The notes below the pieces were generated by a model. It searched no databases, was not told the DNA's origin, and worked only from the letters and a program-made list of their open reading frames with translations. Both the position numbers and the translations under genes were made by a program. Shown here in pieces: positions 43,489-51,820 of a stretch of DNA of 64,000 bases (positions within the stretch are counted from its first letter, which is position 1; each line of letters begins with the position of its first letter). This DNA comes from Streptomyces sp. NBC_00670 (GTDB lineage: Bacteria; Actinomycetota; Actinomycetes; Streptomycetales; Streptomycetaceae). The stretch spans positions 7,007,001 to 7,071,000 of the forward strand of contig NZ_CP109017.1 of assembly GCF_036226765.1 (NCBI RefSeq). The letters run 5' to 3'.

Positions 43489-44553
43489 ATGCGTGCCCTG
43501 ACCGTACGACCCGGCCACGCCGCCACCCCGAGCCCGCAGGAGATCGACGAGCCGACACCGGCCGCCGGCGAACTCCTCGTCCGCGGGCTCGCGCTGGGCG
43601 TGTGCGGTACCGACCGGGAGATCGCCCGCGGGGAGTACGGCCAGGCGCCCGGGGGCCGGGACCGGCTGGTCCTGGGCCACGAGTCGCTGGGCCGGGTGGA
43701 ACGCGCCCCGGACGGCAGCGGGTTCGGCGCCGGCGACCTGGTCGCGGGCGTGGTGCGCCGCCCCGATCCGGAGCCCTGCGGCGCCTGCGCGCACGGCGAG
43801 TTCGACATGTGCCGCAACGGCCGCTACGAGGAGCGCGGCATCAAGGGCCGCGACGGCTACGGCTCCGAGATGTGGTCCGTCGAGGCGGACTACGCCGTCC
43901 GCATCGATCCCGGCCTCGGGCTCGCCGGCGTCCTGATGGAGCCGACCAGCGTGGTGGCCAAGGCCTGGGAGCAGATCGAACGGGTGGGCGCCCGCGCCTG
44001 GTTCGAGCCGCGCCGGGCACTGGTGACCGGCGCGGGCCCGATCGGCCTGCTGGCCGCCCTGCTGGGGCGGCAGCGCGGCCTCGACGTGCACGTCCTCGAC
44101 CGCGTCGCCGACGGGGCGAAGCCGGAGGCGGTACGGGCCCTGGGGGCGACCTACCACTCCGGTGACGCGGCCGACGTGGTCTCCGCGCTGCGCCCGGACG
44201 TGGTCGTCGAGGCCACCGGCGCCGGTCCCGTGGTGTTCGACTGCGTGAGCGGCACGGCGGCGTACGGGATCGTCTGCCTCACCGGCGTCTCGCCCGTCGG
44301 ACGCCGGCTCACGGTGGACGCGGGCCAGGTCAACCGGGAGATCGTCCTGGAGAACGACGCCGTGGTCGGCTCCGTCAACGCCAACCTCCGCCACTACCGG
44401 CAGGCCGCCGACGCCCTGGCCAAGGCCGACGTCGACTGGCTGCACCGCCTGCTCACCCGCAAGGTGCCGCTGGAGCGGGCGGGCGAGGCGTTCGAGCAGC
44501 GGCCGGACGACGACATCAAGACGGTGATCATGCTGGACCCCGACGCCGCCTGA
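43489..44553 (+). CDS. Zinc-dependent glucose 1-dehydrogenase-like enzyme
   Basis: 354 residues, medium-chain dehydrogenase. Catalytic zinc ligands are visible in LGVCGTDREIARG and LVLGHESLGRVE. The structural zinc loop is PDPEPCGACAHGEFDMCRNG, followed by YEERGIKGRDGYGSEMW, as in archaeal-type glucose dehydrogenases. The NAD(P)-binding site is VTGAGPIGLLAALLG, and the C-terminal DNAVVGSVNANLRHY matches the same family. It probably oxidises glucose (or a related aldose) to the lactone. GAAGGAG lies six bases before the ATG. It follows the sigma factor closely and could be cotranscribed. A perfect hairpin terminates it. Confidence 0.8.
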   Translation: MRALTVRPGHAATPSPQEIDEPTPAAGELLVRGLALGVCGTDREIARGEYGQAPGGRDRLVLGHESLGRVERAPDGSGFGAGDLVAGVVRRPDPEPCGACAHGEFDMCRNGRYEERGIKGRDGYGSEMWSVEADYAVRIDPGLGLAGVLMEPTSVVAKAWEQIERVGARAWFEPRRALVTGAGPIGLLAALLGRQRGLDVHVLDRVADGAKPEAVRALGATYHSGDAADVVSALRPDVVVEATGAGPVVFDCVSGTAAYGIVCLTGVSPVGRRLTVDAGQVNREIVLENDAVVGSVNANLRHYRQAADALAKADVDWLHRLLTRKVPLERAGEAFEQRPDDDIKTVIMLDPDAA

Positions 44554-44558
44554 GACGC

Positions 44559-44596
44559 CGCGAGGACGCCGCCCGGCATCGGGCGGCGTCCTCGCG
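44559..44596. terminator. 17-bp perfect hairpin between convergent genes
   Basis: CGCGAGGACGCCGCCCG / CGGGCGGCGTCCTCGCG with a GCAT loop, six bases after the dehydrogenase stop and ten before the DUF4396 stop. A very stable bidirectional terminator. Confidence 0.9.
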
Positions 44597-44605
44597 GGGC
44601 CCGCG

Positions 44606-45073
44606 TCAGTGATACGCGTGCATCACCGCGTGGCCCTTGCCGCGGCCGATCATCCACCGGTTGACGGGCGTGGTGACGACGAACGCCAGGGCGAGCGAGA
44701 ACGCGAGCGAGCCCCAGAACAGGAGGTCGGACAGCCCGGCGGTCATGGCGCCGGGCACGCCGACCATGACGGTGTTGTCGATCAGCTCCATCACGGCGAT
44801 GGAGACGGTGTCCGAGGCGAGCGCCACCTTCGCCGCCTGCCGCAGCGGCACCTCCGCGCGCAGCACGCTCCGCATCGTCAGCGCGTAGCCGAACACGAAG
44901 GCGAGGACGACGGACAGCACGACCGTCGCCGCGTTGTGCAGGCCCGCCGCGGTGCCGATCACCATGCCGACGATTTCGCCGAGCGCACAGCCGGTCAGAC
45001 AGTGCAGCGTCGCCTGCGCCGCCATGCCCCAGCTCGCGTGGGTGCCGCCGTGCTGCGCGTGGTCGTGGTCCAT
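44606..45073 (-). CDS. DUF4396 membrane protein, probably copper-regulated
   Basis: 155 residues, four hydrophobic segments. The start is His-rich (MDHDHAQHGGTHASWGMAAQ), the end is also His/Met-containing (MIGRGKGHAVMHAYH), and a Cys lies in the first helix (LHCLTGCALGEIVGMVIG). The family is DUF4396, function unknown. A perfect CsoR-type palindrome sits 50 bp upstream of the ATG, so transcription is probably induced by copper. Together with the His/Met/Cys content this suggests a role in copper handling at the membrane. Family recognition is from pattern; the copper link is inference from the operator. Confidence 0.75.
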   Translation of the reverse strand: MDHDHAQHGGTHASWGMAAQATLHCLTGCALGEIVGMVIGTAAGLHNAATVVLSVVLAFVFGYALTMRSVLRAEVPLRQAAKVALASDTVSIAVMELIDNTVMVGVPGAMTAGLSDLLFWGSLAFSLALAFVVTTPVNRWMIGRGKGHAVMHAYH

Positions 45074-45122
45074 GGCCGTCCCCCTTCGGTAGTGGTTGCC
45101 GCGTACGTGAGACGACAACGAT

Positions 45123-45139
45123 ATACCCCCCAGGGGTAT
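45123..45139. promoter_or_regulatory. CsoR-type copper operator
   Basis: ATACCCCCCAGGGGTAT is a perfect 7-3-7 palindrome matching the pattern of Streptomyces CsoR sites (ATACCCC...GGGGTAT). It lies between the DUF4396 start (45073) and the end of the SpoIIE-like gene (45153). Confidence 0.75.
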
Positions 45140-45152
45140 TCCCGTGGTCCCG

Positions 45153-46997
45153 TCACTCCTCGCGGAAGCCCCGCGTCGGGTCCTGTACGTGGGGGTGCTC
45201 CTGGACCGAGCCGGGGGCCGCCCGGTCGGGGGCGGCGGGACTGTACGGGGCCTGGGGCGGCGGCGGTGGCCGCAGGTCGCCCGCGGTTCCGGCCCCGGCC
45301 TCGGGCAGCCGCAGCGCGAGCAGGGCCGCGTCGTCACCGCTCGGCGCGATGCGTTCGAGGAGCTCGTCGCAGAAGTCGTCCACCGTGTTCCCCGCGGGCC
45401 GCCGCGCCAGGACGCCGGCGTGGTGGCGCAGGGTCGCCATGCCCAGGTCGATCGGGCGGTTGCGGCTCTCCACCAGGCCGTCGGTGTAGAGCAGCAGCGT
45501 GCTCTCCGGCGGCAGCTCCTCGCTGGCGTCCGGCCAGCTCAGACCCAGGTGCAGGGTGGCGCTCATGCCGATCAGCGGGCCGTGCCCGCCCTGGAGGAAG
45601 CGCGTGGTGCCCTCGCGGGTGATCAGCAGCGGGGGCGGATGGCCCGCGTTGACCCAGTGCAGCCGCCAGGGCCCGCCCTCGGGTCCCTCGACCCGGGCGA
45701 AGACCGCCGTGGCCATCGGCGCGTCACTCGTGTTGGTGACCGCCTCGTCCAGCCGCCGCATGATCAGGCTCGGCGGCTCGCAGTGGTCCCAGGCCAGCGC
45801 GCGCAGCATGTTGCGGACCTCGGCCATGTGCGCGGCCGCCTTCAGGTCGTGCCCGACGACGTCCCCGATGACCAGGGCCATCACGCCGTCCCCGAGCAGG
45901 AAGGCGTCGTACCAGTCCCCGCCGATCTCCATGGCCCGCTGGGCCGGCCGGTAGCGCGCGGCCATCCGCAGATGGTTCACCTGGGGGAGCGGGGCGAGGA
46001 GCTGGCGCTGCATGGTCTCCGCGACGTTGCGCTGTTCGTAGTAGAGCCGGGCGTTGTCCATCACCAGGGCCACCCGCCGGCCGATGTCGGCCAGTACGGC
46101 GGCCTCGGCGTCGGTGTGCGGAGTGCCGGTGCGGGCCACGGTGAGCAGGCCGTACGGCCGCTGCCGGGTGCGCAGCGGCACCGCGACCGCGTAGTCGCCG
46201 CCGAGCCGTTCGAACAGCGCGCCGTGCGTGGCGGCGAGGGGCGCGTCCGGGGAGTCGCGCAGCTCGGCGGCGGTCAGCCGGGTGGGGCGGTCGCCGTTCA
46301 GCGCCCGCGCCACCGCCAGGCGGGACTTCTCCGGCAGCGGAGGCAGGGGGCCCTTCAGCCGGCCGGTACGGCGGTGGTGCGCGCTGCGCACGGCGACGCG
46401 CTCCAGGTTGGTGGAGTGCTCGGAGCAGACGTCGACCGCGGCCCATGCGCCCATCCCGGGGACGAGCAGCCGCAGCAGCCGCCGCATGCTGCCCGAGGTG
46501 CTCACGCCCGCCATCAGCACCGAGGAGATGTCGGCGATCAGATGCAGCCGGGCGGTCAGCGCCTCCAGCGCGGCGGTGTGCGCGGCCGCCTGCTCGGTGG
46601 CGCTGCGGTGCAGGCTGAAGTCGTGGAAGACGAGCACCACACCGGCCCGGCGGCCGTCCAGCCAGAGCGGGGTGGTGGCCCAGGTGATCGGCACGGGCGT
46701 GCCGTCGGCGCGCAGGAAGTACTCCTCGCTGCCCTCCTCGGCCGACTCCGATCCGCGCAGCGGTTCGGTCATCGTGCACTGTTCGCGCGGGACCGGGCTG
46801 CCGTCGGCCTGGCGGTGCAGCAGGTCGTGCGCATCACGGCCGACCATCTCCGCCGCGGTGCGCCCGAGCAGTTCCTCGGCCCAGGGATTGGCGGAGGTGA
46901 TCCGGCCGTCCGGGTCCATCGTGATCACTCCGGCGCCCAGGTCGTGCAGGACGGCCCCCGTGAAGTCCGCGTCCGGGGCACGGTCAGCGCCGCTCAC
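45153..46997 (-). CDS. PAS-GAF-SpoIIE protein phosphatase
   Basis: 614 residues from GTG 46997 (GAGGTG upstream). A PAS domain spans about 10-130 (LHDLGAGVITMDPDGRITSA, FLRADGTPVPITWATTPLWL). A GAF domain follows at 150-320 (AVAVPLRTRQRPYGLLTVAR), then a SpoIIE/PP2C phosphatase at 345-575 with metal-binding motifs MEIGGDWYDAF, LVIGDVVGHDLKAA, YTDGLVESRN and PSGDDAALLALR. Such proteins dephosphorylate anti-anti-sigma factors in response to signals, releasing SigB-type sigma factors. The sigma factor 2.5 kb away is a tempting but unproven end target. The C-terminal 40 residues are Pro-rich. Confidence 0.88.
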   Translation of the reverse strand: MSGADRAPDADFTGAVLHDLGAGVITMDPDGRITSANPWAEELLGRTAAEMVGRDAHDLLHRQADGSPVPREQCTMTEPLRGSESAEEGSEEYFLRADGTPVPITWATTPLWLDGRRAGVVLVFHDFSLHRSATEQAAAHTAALEALTARLHLIADISSVLMAGVSTSGSMRRLLRLLVPGMGAWAAVDVCSEHSTNLERVAVRSAHHRRTGRLKGPLPPLPEKSRLAVARALNGDRPTRLTAAELRDSPDAPLAATHGALFERLGGDYAVAVPLRTRQRPYGLLTVARTGTPHTDAEAAVLADIGRRVALVMDNARLYYEQRNVAETMQRQLLAPLPQVNHLRMAARYRPAQRAMEIGGDWYDAFLLGDGVMALVIGDVVGHDLKAAAHMAEVRNMLRALAWDHCEPPSLIMRRLDEAVTNTSDAPMATAVFARVEGPEGGPWRLHWVNAGHPPPLLITREGTTRFLQGGHGPLIGMSATLHLGLSWPDASEELPPESTLLLYTDGLVESRNRPIDLGMATLRHHAGVLARRPAGNTVDDFCDELLERIAPSGDDAALLALRLPEAGAGTAGDLRPPPPPQAPYSPAAPDRAAPGSVQEHPHVQDPTRGFREE

Positions 46998-47147
46998 GGC
47001 ACCTCACCGCCTTTCCGTCCCTGTCCGGACCACCCTCGGCCCGTCCGGACCACCATCGGTTCCCCATGGGCCCAGTCTGAACCGTTTCGCGGCATCGGGC
47101 CGGGTCGGGAAGCGTGCGGGAGCACCCGTCCGGCGGGCAGTGATTAC

Positions 47148-47175
47148 TCAGTCTTGGTTGAGCAGTCCAGACTGA
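47148..47175. promoter_or_regulatory. Palindrome upstream of the DHA2 transporter gene
   Basis: TCAGTCT (47148-47154) and AGACTGA (47169-47175) are perfect inverted arms 14 bp apart. They overlap an alternative ATG at 47175 and lie 20 bp before the preferred start. The size fits a TetR- or MarR-family site. No such regulator is adjacent on this side. Confidence 0.5.
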
Positions 47176-47195
47176 TGAAATTAGCGTGGAGCATC

Positions 47196-48962
47196 ATGGG
47201 AGCAGGAGCGAAGGCAGGAACGGCGGGCCCCGGCTACAAGTGGATCGCGCTGTCCAACACCACACTCGGCGTGCTGATCGCCACGATGGACGCCTCCATC
47301 GTGATCATCTCGCTGCCCGCCATCTTCCGGGGGATCGGTCTCGACCCGCTCGCCCCCGGCAACATCGGCTATCTGCTGTGGATGATCCTCGGCTATCTGC
47401 TGGTCTCGGCCGTCCTCGTGGTCGTCCTCGGCCGGCTCGGCGACATGTTCGGCCGGGTGCGCATCTACAACCTGGGCTTCCTCATCTTCGCCTGCGCCTC
47501 CGTCGCGCTCTCCCTCGACCCGTTCCGCGCCGGCGCCGGCGCGCTGTGGCTGATCCTGTGGCGGATGGTGCAGGCCTTCGGCGGTTCCATGCTCACCGCC
47601 AACTCCGCGGCCATCCTCACCGACGCCTTTCCCTCCCGGCAGCGGGGCATGGCCCTCGGCATCAACCAGATCACCGCCCTCGCCGGACAGTTCCTCGGTC
47701 TGCTCGCCGGCGGCCTCCTCGCGGCCGTGGACTGGCGCGCGGTGTTCTGGGTGAGCGTTCCGGTGAGCATCACCGGCACCGTCTGGTCGTATCTGAGCCT
47801 GCGAGAGATCACCACCGGCCGCCCCGGCCGCGTCGACTGGTTCGGCAACGTCACCTTCGCGGCCGGCGCCGGCATCCTGCTCGCCGGCATCACCTACGGC
47901 ATCCAGCCCTACGGCTCCGACGCCACCGGCTGGGGCAACCCCTGGGTCCTCGCCGGACTGTTCGGCGGGGTGTTCCTGCTGCTCGTCTTCTGCGTCGTCG
48001 AGAGCCGCGTCGCCGAACCCATGTTCAAGCTGTCCCTGTTCAAGGTGCGGGCGTTCGCCGCGGGCAACCTCGCCGCACTGCTCACCGCGATCGCCCGCGG
48101 AGGGCTGCAGTTCATGCTCATCATCTGGCTGCAGGGCATCTGGCTGCCGCTGCACGGCTACGAGTTCGAGGACACCCCGCTGTGGGCGGGCATCTTCATG
48201 CTGCCGCTGACCGTCGGCTTCCTGATCGCGGGCCCGGTCTCGGGCTTCCTCTCCGACCGGTTCGGCGCCCGGCTGTTCTCCACCACCGGACTGGTGCTGG
48301 TCGCCGCCTCCTTCCTCGGACTGCTCGCGCTCCCCGTCGACTTCGACTACCCGCTCTTCGCCGCGCTGCTGCTGCTCAGCGGCATCGGCCAGGGCATGTT
48401 CTCCTCGCCCAACACCTCCTCGATCATGGGCAGCGTCCCGCCGGAGTACCGGGGCGTGGCCTCCGGGATGCGCTCCACCTTCCAGAACTCGGGCACCGCC
48501 CTGTCCATCGGCGTGTTCTTCTCCCTGATGATCTCCGGGCTCGCCTCCTCCCTGCCCGCCGCGCTGAACAGCGGCCTCCAGGCGCACGGCGTACCGGCCG
48601 GCACCGCCGAACAGGCCGCGTCACTCCCGCCGGTGAGCACCCTGTTCGCGACGTTCCTCGGCAACAACCCCATCGCCCATCTGCTCGCCTCCGGTGACAC
48701 GCTCGACCGGCTCACCACCGCCCAGCGTGACGTCCTCACCGGGCACAGCTTCTTCCCGCAGCTGGTCTCGGGACCGTTCCACCACGGGCTCACCATCGTG
48801 TTCGGCGTGGCCGCGGGCATGGCCCTGGTGGCCGCCGGCGCGTCCGCCCTGCGCGGCCGCCACCACCCGGGTCCGCGAAGCGAGTCCCCCGTCACCGACG
48901 ACCCGGTCACCGACGACCCGGTCACCGACGACGGCCGGCGCCCCGCGCGCGAGCGCCGGTGA
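47196..48962 (+). CDS. DHA2-family MFS multidrug efflux transporter
   Basis: 588 residues from ATG 47196 (GGAG four bases upstream); an in-frame ATG at 47175 lies inside the palindrome. Fourteen hydrophobic segments fit the EmrB/QacA branch. The motif between TM2 and TM3 is LGRLGDMFGRVRIYN, and TM1 has ATMDASIVIISLP, the DHA2-type D1 motif. The C-terminus ends in PVTDD repeats (a 15-bp tandem repeat near 48888-48930). It should export hydrophobic drugs by proton antiport. The upstream palindrome suggests repressor control. Confidence 0.85.
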   Translation: MGAGAKAGTAGPGYKWIALSNTTLGVLIATMDASIVIISLPAIFRGIGLDPLAPGNIGYLLWMILGYLLVSAVLVVVLGRLGDMFGRVRIYNLGFLIFACASVALSLDPFRAGAGALWLILWRMVQAFGGSMLTANSAAILTDAFPSRQRGMALGINQITALAGQFLGLLAGGLLAAVDWRAVFWVSVPVSITGTVWSYLSLREITTGRPGRVDWFGNVTFAAGAGILLAGITYGIQPYGSDATGWGNPWVLAGLFGGVFLLLVFCVVESRVAEPMFKLSLFKVRAFAAGNLAALLTAIARGGLQFMLIIWLQGIWLPLHGYEFEDTPLWAGIFMLPLTVGFLIAGPVSGFLSDRFGARLFSTTGLVLVAASFLGLLALPVDFDYPLFAALLLLSGIGQGMFSSPNTSSIMGSVPPEYRGVASGMRSTFQNSGTALSIGVFFSLMISGLASSLPAALNSGLQAHGVPAGTAEQAASLPPVSTLFATFLGNNPIAHLLASGDTLDRLTTAQRDVLTGHSFFPQLVSGPFHHGLTIVFGVAAGMALVAAGASALRGRHHPGPRSESPVTDDPVTDDPVTDDGRRPARERR

Positions 48963-48969
48963 CCTGTCG

Positions 48970-48985
48970 CCGGACCGGGGTCCGG
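48970..48985. terminator. Short hairpin between convergent genes
   Basis: CCGGACC-GG-GGTCCGG lies eight bases after the transporter stop and five before the isochorismatase stop. Confidence 0.55.
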
Positions 48986-48990
48986 TCCCC

Positions 48991-49569
48991 TCAGCCCTCG
49001 GTGCCGGCCGGGGCCGCCGCCGTGAACGTCACCTCTTTCGTCCCGACCGTCTCCGCCCGGCGGCCCGGGCCGTTGTGGAAACCCCAGTAGAGGTTGGTGT
49101 GGGCGATGACCTGCTCGGGGGCCGGTGCCCCATGGGCCGTGAGATCCTCCGTCGTGTGCGCGTCGCCGACCAGCGTCACGTCGTACCCCCGGACGAAGGC
49201 GCCGTGGAGCGTGGAGCGCACGCACATGTCGGTCTGCGCGCCGGTCACCACGACCCGCCCCACACCGCGCCCCGCGAGCACCTCCTCCAGCTCCGTGTCC
49301 TCGAAGGAGTCCCCGTACTTCTTGTGCACCACCGGCTCGCTCTCCCGGCGGACCAGCTCGGGCACGTACCGCCAGCCCTCGCTGTCCCGCACGAGGCCCT
49401 CGTCCGAGTGCTGCACCCACACCACGGGCACGTCCTCGGCGCGGGCCCGGTCCACCAGGGCGGCGATGTTGGCGACGACACCGTCGCGGTCGTGGGCGCC
49501 CGCCATCACGTCGTTCTGCACGTCGATCACGAGCAGCGCGGTGTGCGGCCGGCCGGACAAGGTCGTCAT
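48991..49569 (-). CDS. Isochorismatase-family cysteine hydrolase
   Basis: 192 residues. The catalytic triad pattern is visible: Asp in ALLVIDVQNDVM, Lys in PVVHKKYGDSF and Cys in VTGAQTDMCVRSTLHGAF with the preceding cis-peptide-type Gly-Ala. GDAHTTEDLTAHGAPAPEQV is the usual C-terminal motif. These enzymes hydrolyse small amides or vinyl ethers; the substrate cannot be told from sequence. It stands alone between two efflux pump genes. Confidence 0.85.
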   Translation of the reverse strand: MTTLSGRPHTALLVIDVQNDVMAGAHDRDGVVANIAALVDRARAEDVPVVWVQHSDEGLVRDSEGWRYVPELVRRESEPVVHKKYGDSFEDTELEEVLAGRGVGRVVVTGAQTDMCVRSTLHGAFVRGYDVTLVGDAHTTEDLTAHGAPAPEQVIAHTNLYWGFHNGPGRRAETVGTKEVTFTAAAPAGTEG

Positions 49570-49705
49570 GGAAGCCCCCAGTAGTCGAGTCAGTGGTCGC
49601 GCCCGGTGGACGCGCCGGTGGTCGCGGGGGCTGCCGGCCCCCGCGTTCTTCCCTCGACATCCACACTAGGACCGACCACTGACAACGCCCCCCCCCGAGA
49701 AGCCG

Positions 49706-51163
49706 TCAGCCCTCGACCGCCGCCTCCTTGGCCGGCACGGCGGGGGCGGCTTCCGCTCCGCCCGACCCGCCGCCGCGCACCGCCGGGATGACCGCCGCGA
49801 TCAGCGCGGAGACCAGCGCGAGTCCGCCGCCGACCAGCAGCGCCGTGCGGAACCCGGACTCGGAGGCGAAGGAGTGACCGCCCAGCGTCGTGGTCATCTG
49901 GGCGAGGATCACGCCGATGACGGCGGAACCGATCGAGGTGCCCAGCGAGCGCATCAGCGTGTTGAAACCGTTCGCGGCGGCCGTCTCGTTGAGCGGCACC
50001 GAACTCATGATCAGCGCGGGCATCGCCCCGTAGGCCAGCCCCACCCCGCTGTTGATGACGATGCCGACGACCATCAGCCCCCACGCCGAACCCATCAGCG
50101 GCATGGAGACGCCGTACCCCACGGCGATCACCAGCGCGCCGCAGACCAGCGTGAACTTCGGGCCCTGGGCGTTGGTGAGCTTCCCGCCGAGCGGCGAGAC
50201 GAACATCATCATGACGCCGCCGGGCGCCATCCACAGGCCGGCCGCGAGCATCGACTGCCCCAGCCCGTACCCGGTGGCCTCGGGGAACTGCAGCAGCTGC
50301 GGCATGACCAGCATGCTCGCGTACATCGCGAAGCCGACGAAAATCGAGGCGGCGTTGGTGAGCAGCACCCGCGGGACGGCAGCGGTGCGCAGGTCGATCA
50401 GCGGATCGGTGGTGCGCCTCTCCCACCAGCCCCAGCCCGCCAGCGCGACGACGGCCAGCGCGAACAGACCCAGCGTGGTGGCCGAGCCCCAGCCCCAGTC
50501 GGCGCCCTCGGAGATCGCCAGCAGCAGGGAGACCAGACCGACGGCGAGACCGAGCGCGCCGGGCACGTCGAAGCGCTGGCCCTTCGCGCCCGCCGGGACG
50601 TCCGGGATCATGAACCAGATCAGGACCGCCACGACGACGGCCAGACCGGCCGAACCCCAGAACAGCACGCGCCAGTTCGCGTACTGCGCGACGGCCGCGG
50701 CGATCGGCAGGCCGAGCCCGCCGCCGATCCCCATGGAGGCGCTGACCAGCGCGATGGAGGAGCTGAGCTTCTCCATCGGGACCACGTCCCGCAGCAGGGC
50801 GATGCCGAGCGGCACCATGCCCATGCCCATCCCCTGCAGACCCCGCCCGATGATCATGGGCGTCACCGAGGACGACAGCGCACACACCACCGAGCCCGCG
50901 ATCAGCGGCACGGCGCACGCGAGCAGCATCCGGCGCTTGCCCAGCAGATCGCCGAGGCGGCCGGATATCGGCACGCACACACCGCCGACGAGCAGGGTGA
51001 TGGTGATGACCCAGGCGGCGTTCGCCGACGAGGTGTGCAGGATCTGCGGCAGCTCCGGGAGGAGCGGGGTGACCAGCGTCTGCATGATCGCTGCCGTGAT
51101 GCCGGCCAGGGCCAGCGTGGCGACCACGCCGCCCGAACGGGCCGTGGTCTGGGGGGCGTCCAT
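49706..51163 (-). CDS. DHA2-type MFS efflux transporter controlled by MarR
   Basis: 485 residues from ATG 51163 (GAGGAG nine bases upstream); longer frames upstream run through the operator region and are not credible. Fourteen-helix layout. The signature GRLGDLLGKRRMLL follows TM2, and ITAAIMQTLVTPLLPELPQI marks TM1. It is divergent from a MarR regulator, with palindromes between them, the usual arrangement of a drug pump repressed by its neighbour and induced by the pump's substrate. Confidence 0.85.
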   Translation of the reverse strand: MDAPQTTARSGGVVATLALAGITAAIMQTLVTPLLPELPQILHTSSANAAWVITITLLVGGVCVPISGRLGDLLGKRRMLLACAVPLIAGSVVCALSSSVTPMIIGRGLQGMGMGMVPLGIALLRDVVPMEKLSSSIALVSASMGIGGGLGLPIAAAVAQYANWRVLFWGSAGLAVVVAVLIWFMIPDVPAGAKGQRFDVPGALGLAVGLVSLLLAISEGADWGWGSATTLGLFALAVVALAGWGWWERRTTDPLIDLRTAAVPRVLLTNAASIFVGFAMYASMLVMPQLLQFPEATGYGLGQSMLAAGLWMAPGGVMMMFVSPLGGKLTNAQGPKFTLVCGALVIAVGYGVSMPLMGSAWGLMVVGIVINSGVGLAYGAMPALIMSSVPLNETAAANGFNTLMRSLGTSIGSAVIGVILAQMTTTLGGHSFASESGFRTALLVGGGLALVSALIAAVIPAVRGGGSGGAEAAPAVPAKEAAVEG

Positions 51164-51269
51164 GGGACTCGACTCCTCGACTGTGTGTGCTACCGGAAGA
51201 CCGCGTGGAGGCTGCGTGCCCCTCGCCTGTCGAACGAGTGCCGAACGAGTGCGGCAAACGATGTGCATC

Positions 51270-51304
51270 ATACATGTCGTGTGTATCGCGCACGTCATGT
51301 GTGC
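51270..51304. promoter_or_regulatory. Two palindromes in the MarR/efflux divergent promoter
   Basis: ATACATGTCGTGTGTAT (51270-51286, arms ATACA/TGTAT) and GCACGTCATGTGTGC (51290-51304, arms GCAC/GTGC) lie one helical turn or so apart. The surrounding 60 bp is rich in alternating CATGTG steps. The MarR protein encoded at 51334 is the likely ligand. Confidence 0.55.
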
Positions 51305-51333
51305 CATGCACATGCATATGAGACGATGGAGCC

Positions 51334-51789
51334 ATGGACAGTCCGGCGCACGAGGTCGAGTACGAGCAGATGCTGCTCAGCCGCCACACCTTCCTGAACA
51401 AGGGCGGCGGCCGTCGCAAGGACGGCGTGCTGGAACGCAGCGCCTACATCCTGCTCAGCCGCATCCGGGTGCAGGGGCCCATGTCCATCGGCGAGCTCAG
51501 CGACGCCTTCGGGCTCGACGCCTCCACCCTCAACCGGCAGACCGCCGCCGCGATGCGCGCCGGACTGGTCGAACGCATCCCGGACCCCGAGGGCGGGATG
51601 GCCCGCAAGTTCCGCCTCACCGACAAGGGCGGCCGGCTCCTCGACGAGGAGCGCGAGGGGATCGTCCGCTCGCTCGACCAGGTGATGGCCGACTGGTCAG
51701 ACGACGACATCGCCGCCTTCGCGTCCTACCTCAAGCGGTTCAACACCGGCATTGAACGGATCGGCGGCCGTCCCTGGCCCCGGCCCTGA
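51334..51789 (+). CDS. MarR-family transcriptional regulator
   Basis: 151 residues. The winged helix-turn-helix is clear: GPMSIGELSDAFGLDASTLN, then RQTAAAMRAGLVERIPDPEG (recognition helix and wing), GMARKFRLTDKGGRLLDEER. Flanking helices form the dimer interface. It probably represses itself and the divergent DHA2 pump through the palindromes at 51270-51304 and releases them on binding a small aromatic or drug ligand. Confidence 0.88.
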   Translation: MDSPAHEVEYEQMLLSRHTFLNKGGGRRKDGVLERSAYILLSRIRVQGPMSIGELSDAFGLDASTLNRQTAAAMRAGLVERIPDPEGGMARKFRLTDKGGRLLDEEREGIVRSLDQVMADWSDDDIAAFASYLKRFNTGIERIGGRPWPRP

Positions 51790-51820
51790 GCCCGGGCCGG
51801 CCACCGCGCGGCGGCGCCCG

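Noticed and set aside
43477..44165. 536-residue sigma factor fused to an unknown C-terminal domain
   Set aside because: The extension is the out-of-frame shadow of the glucose dehydrogenase gene. An extra C in a six-C run explains it more simply.
49706..51313. 535-residue form of the MarR-linked transporter
   Set aside because: The added N-terminus is translated from the operator/promoter region and is Cys/Met/His-rich noise. ATG 51163 has a good ribosome-binding site.
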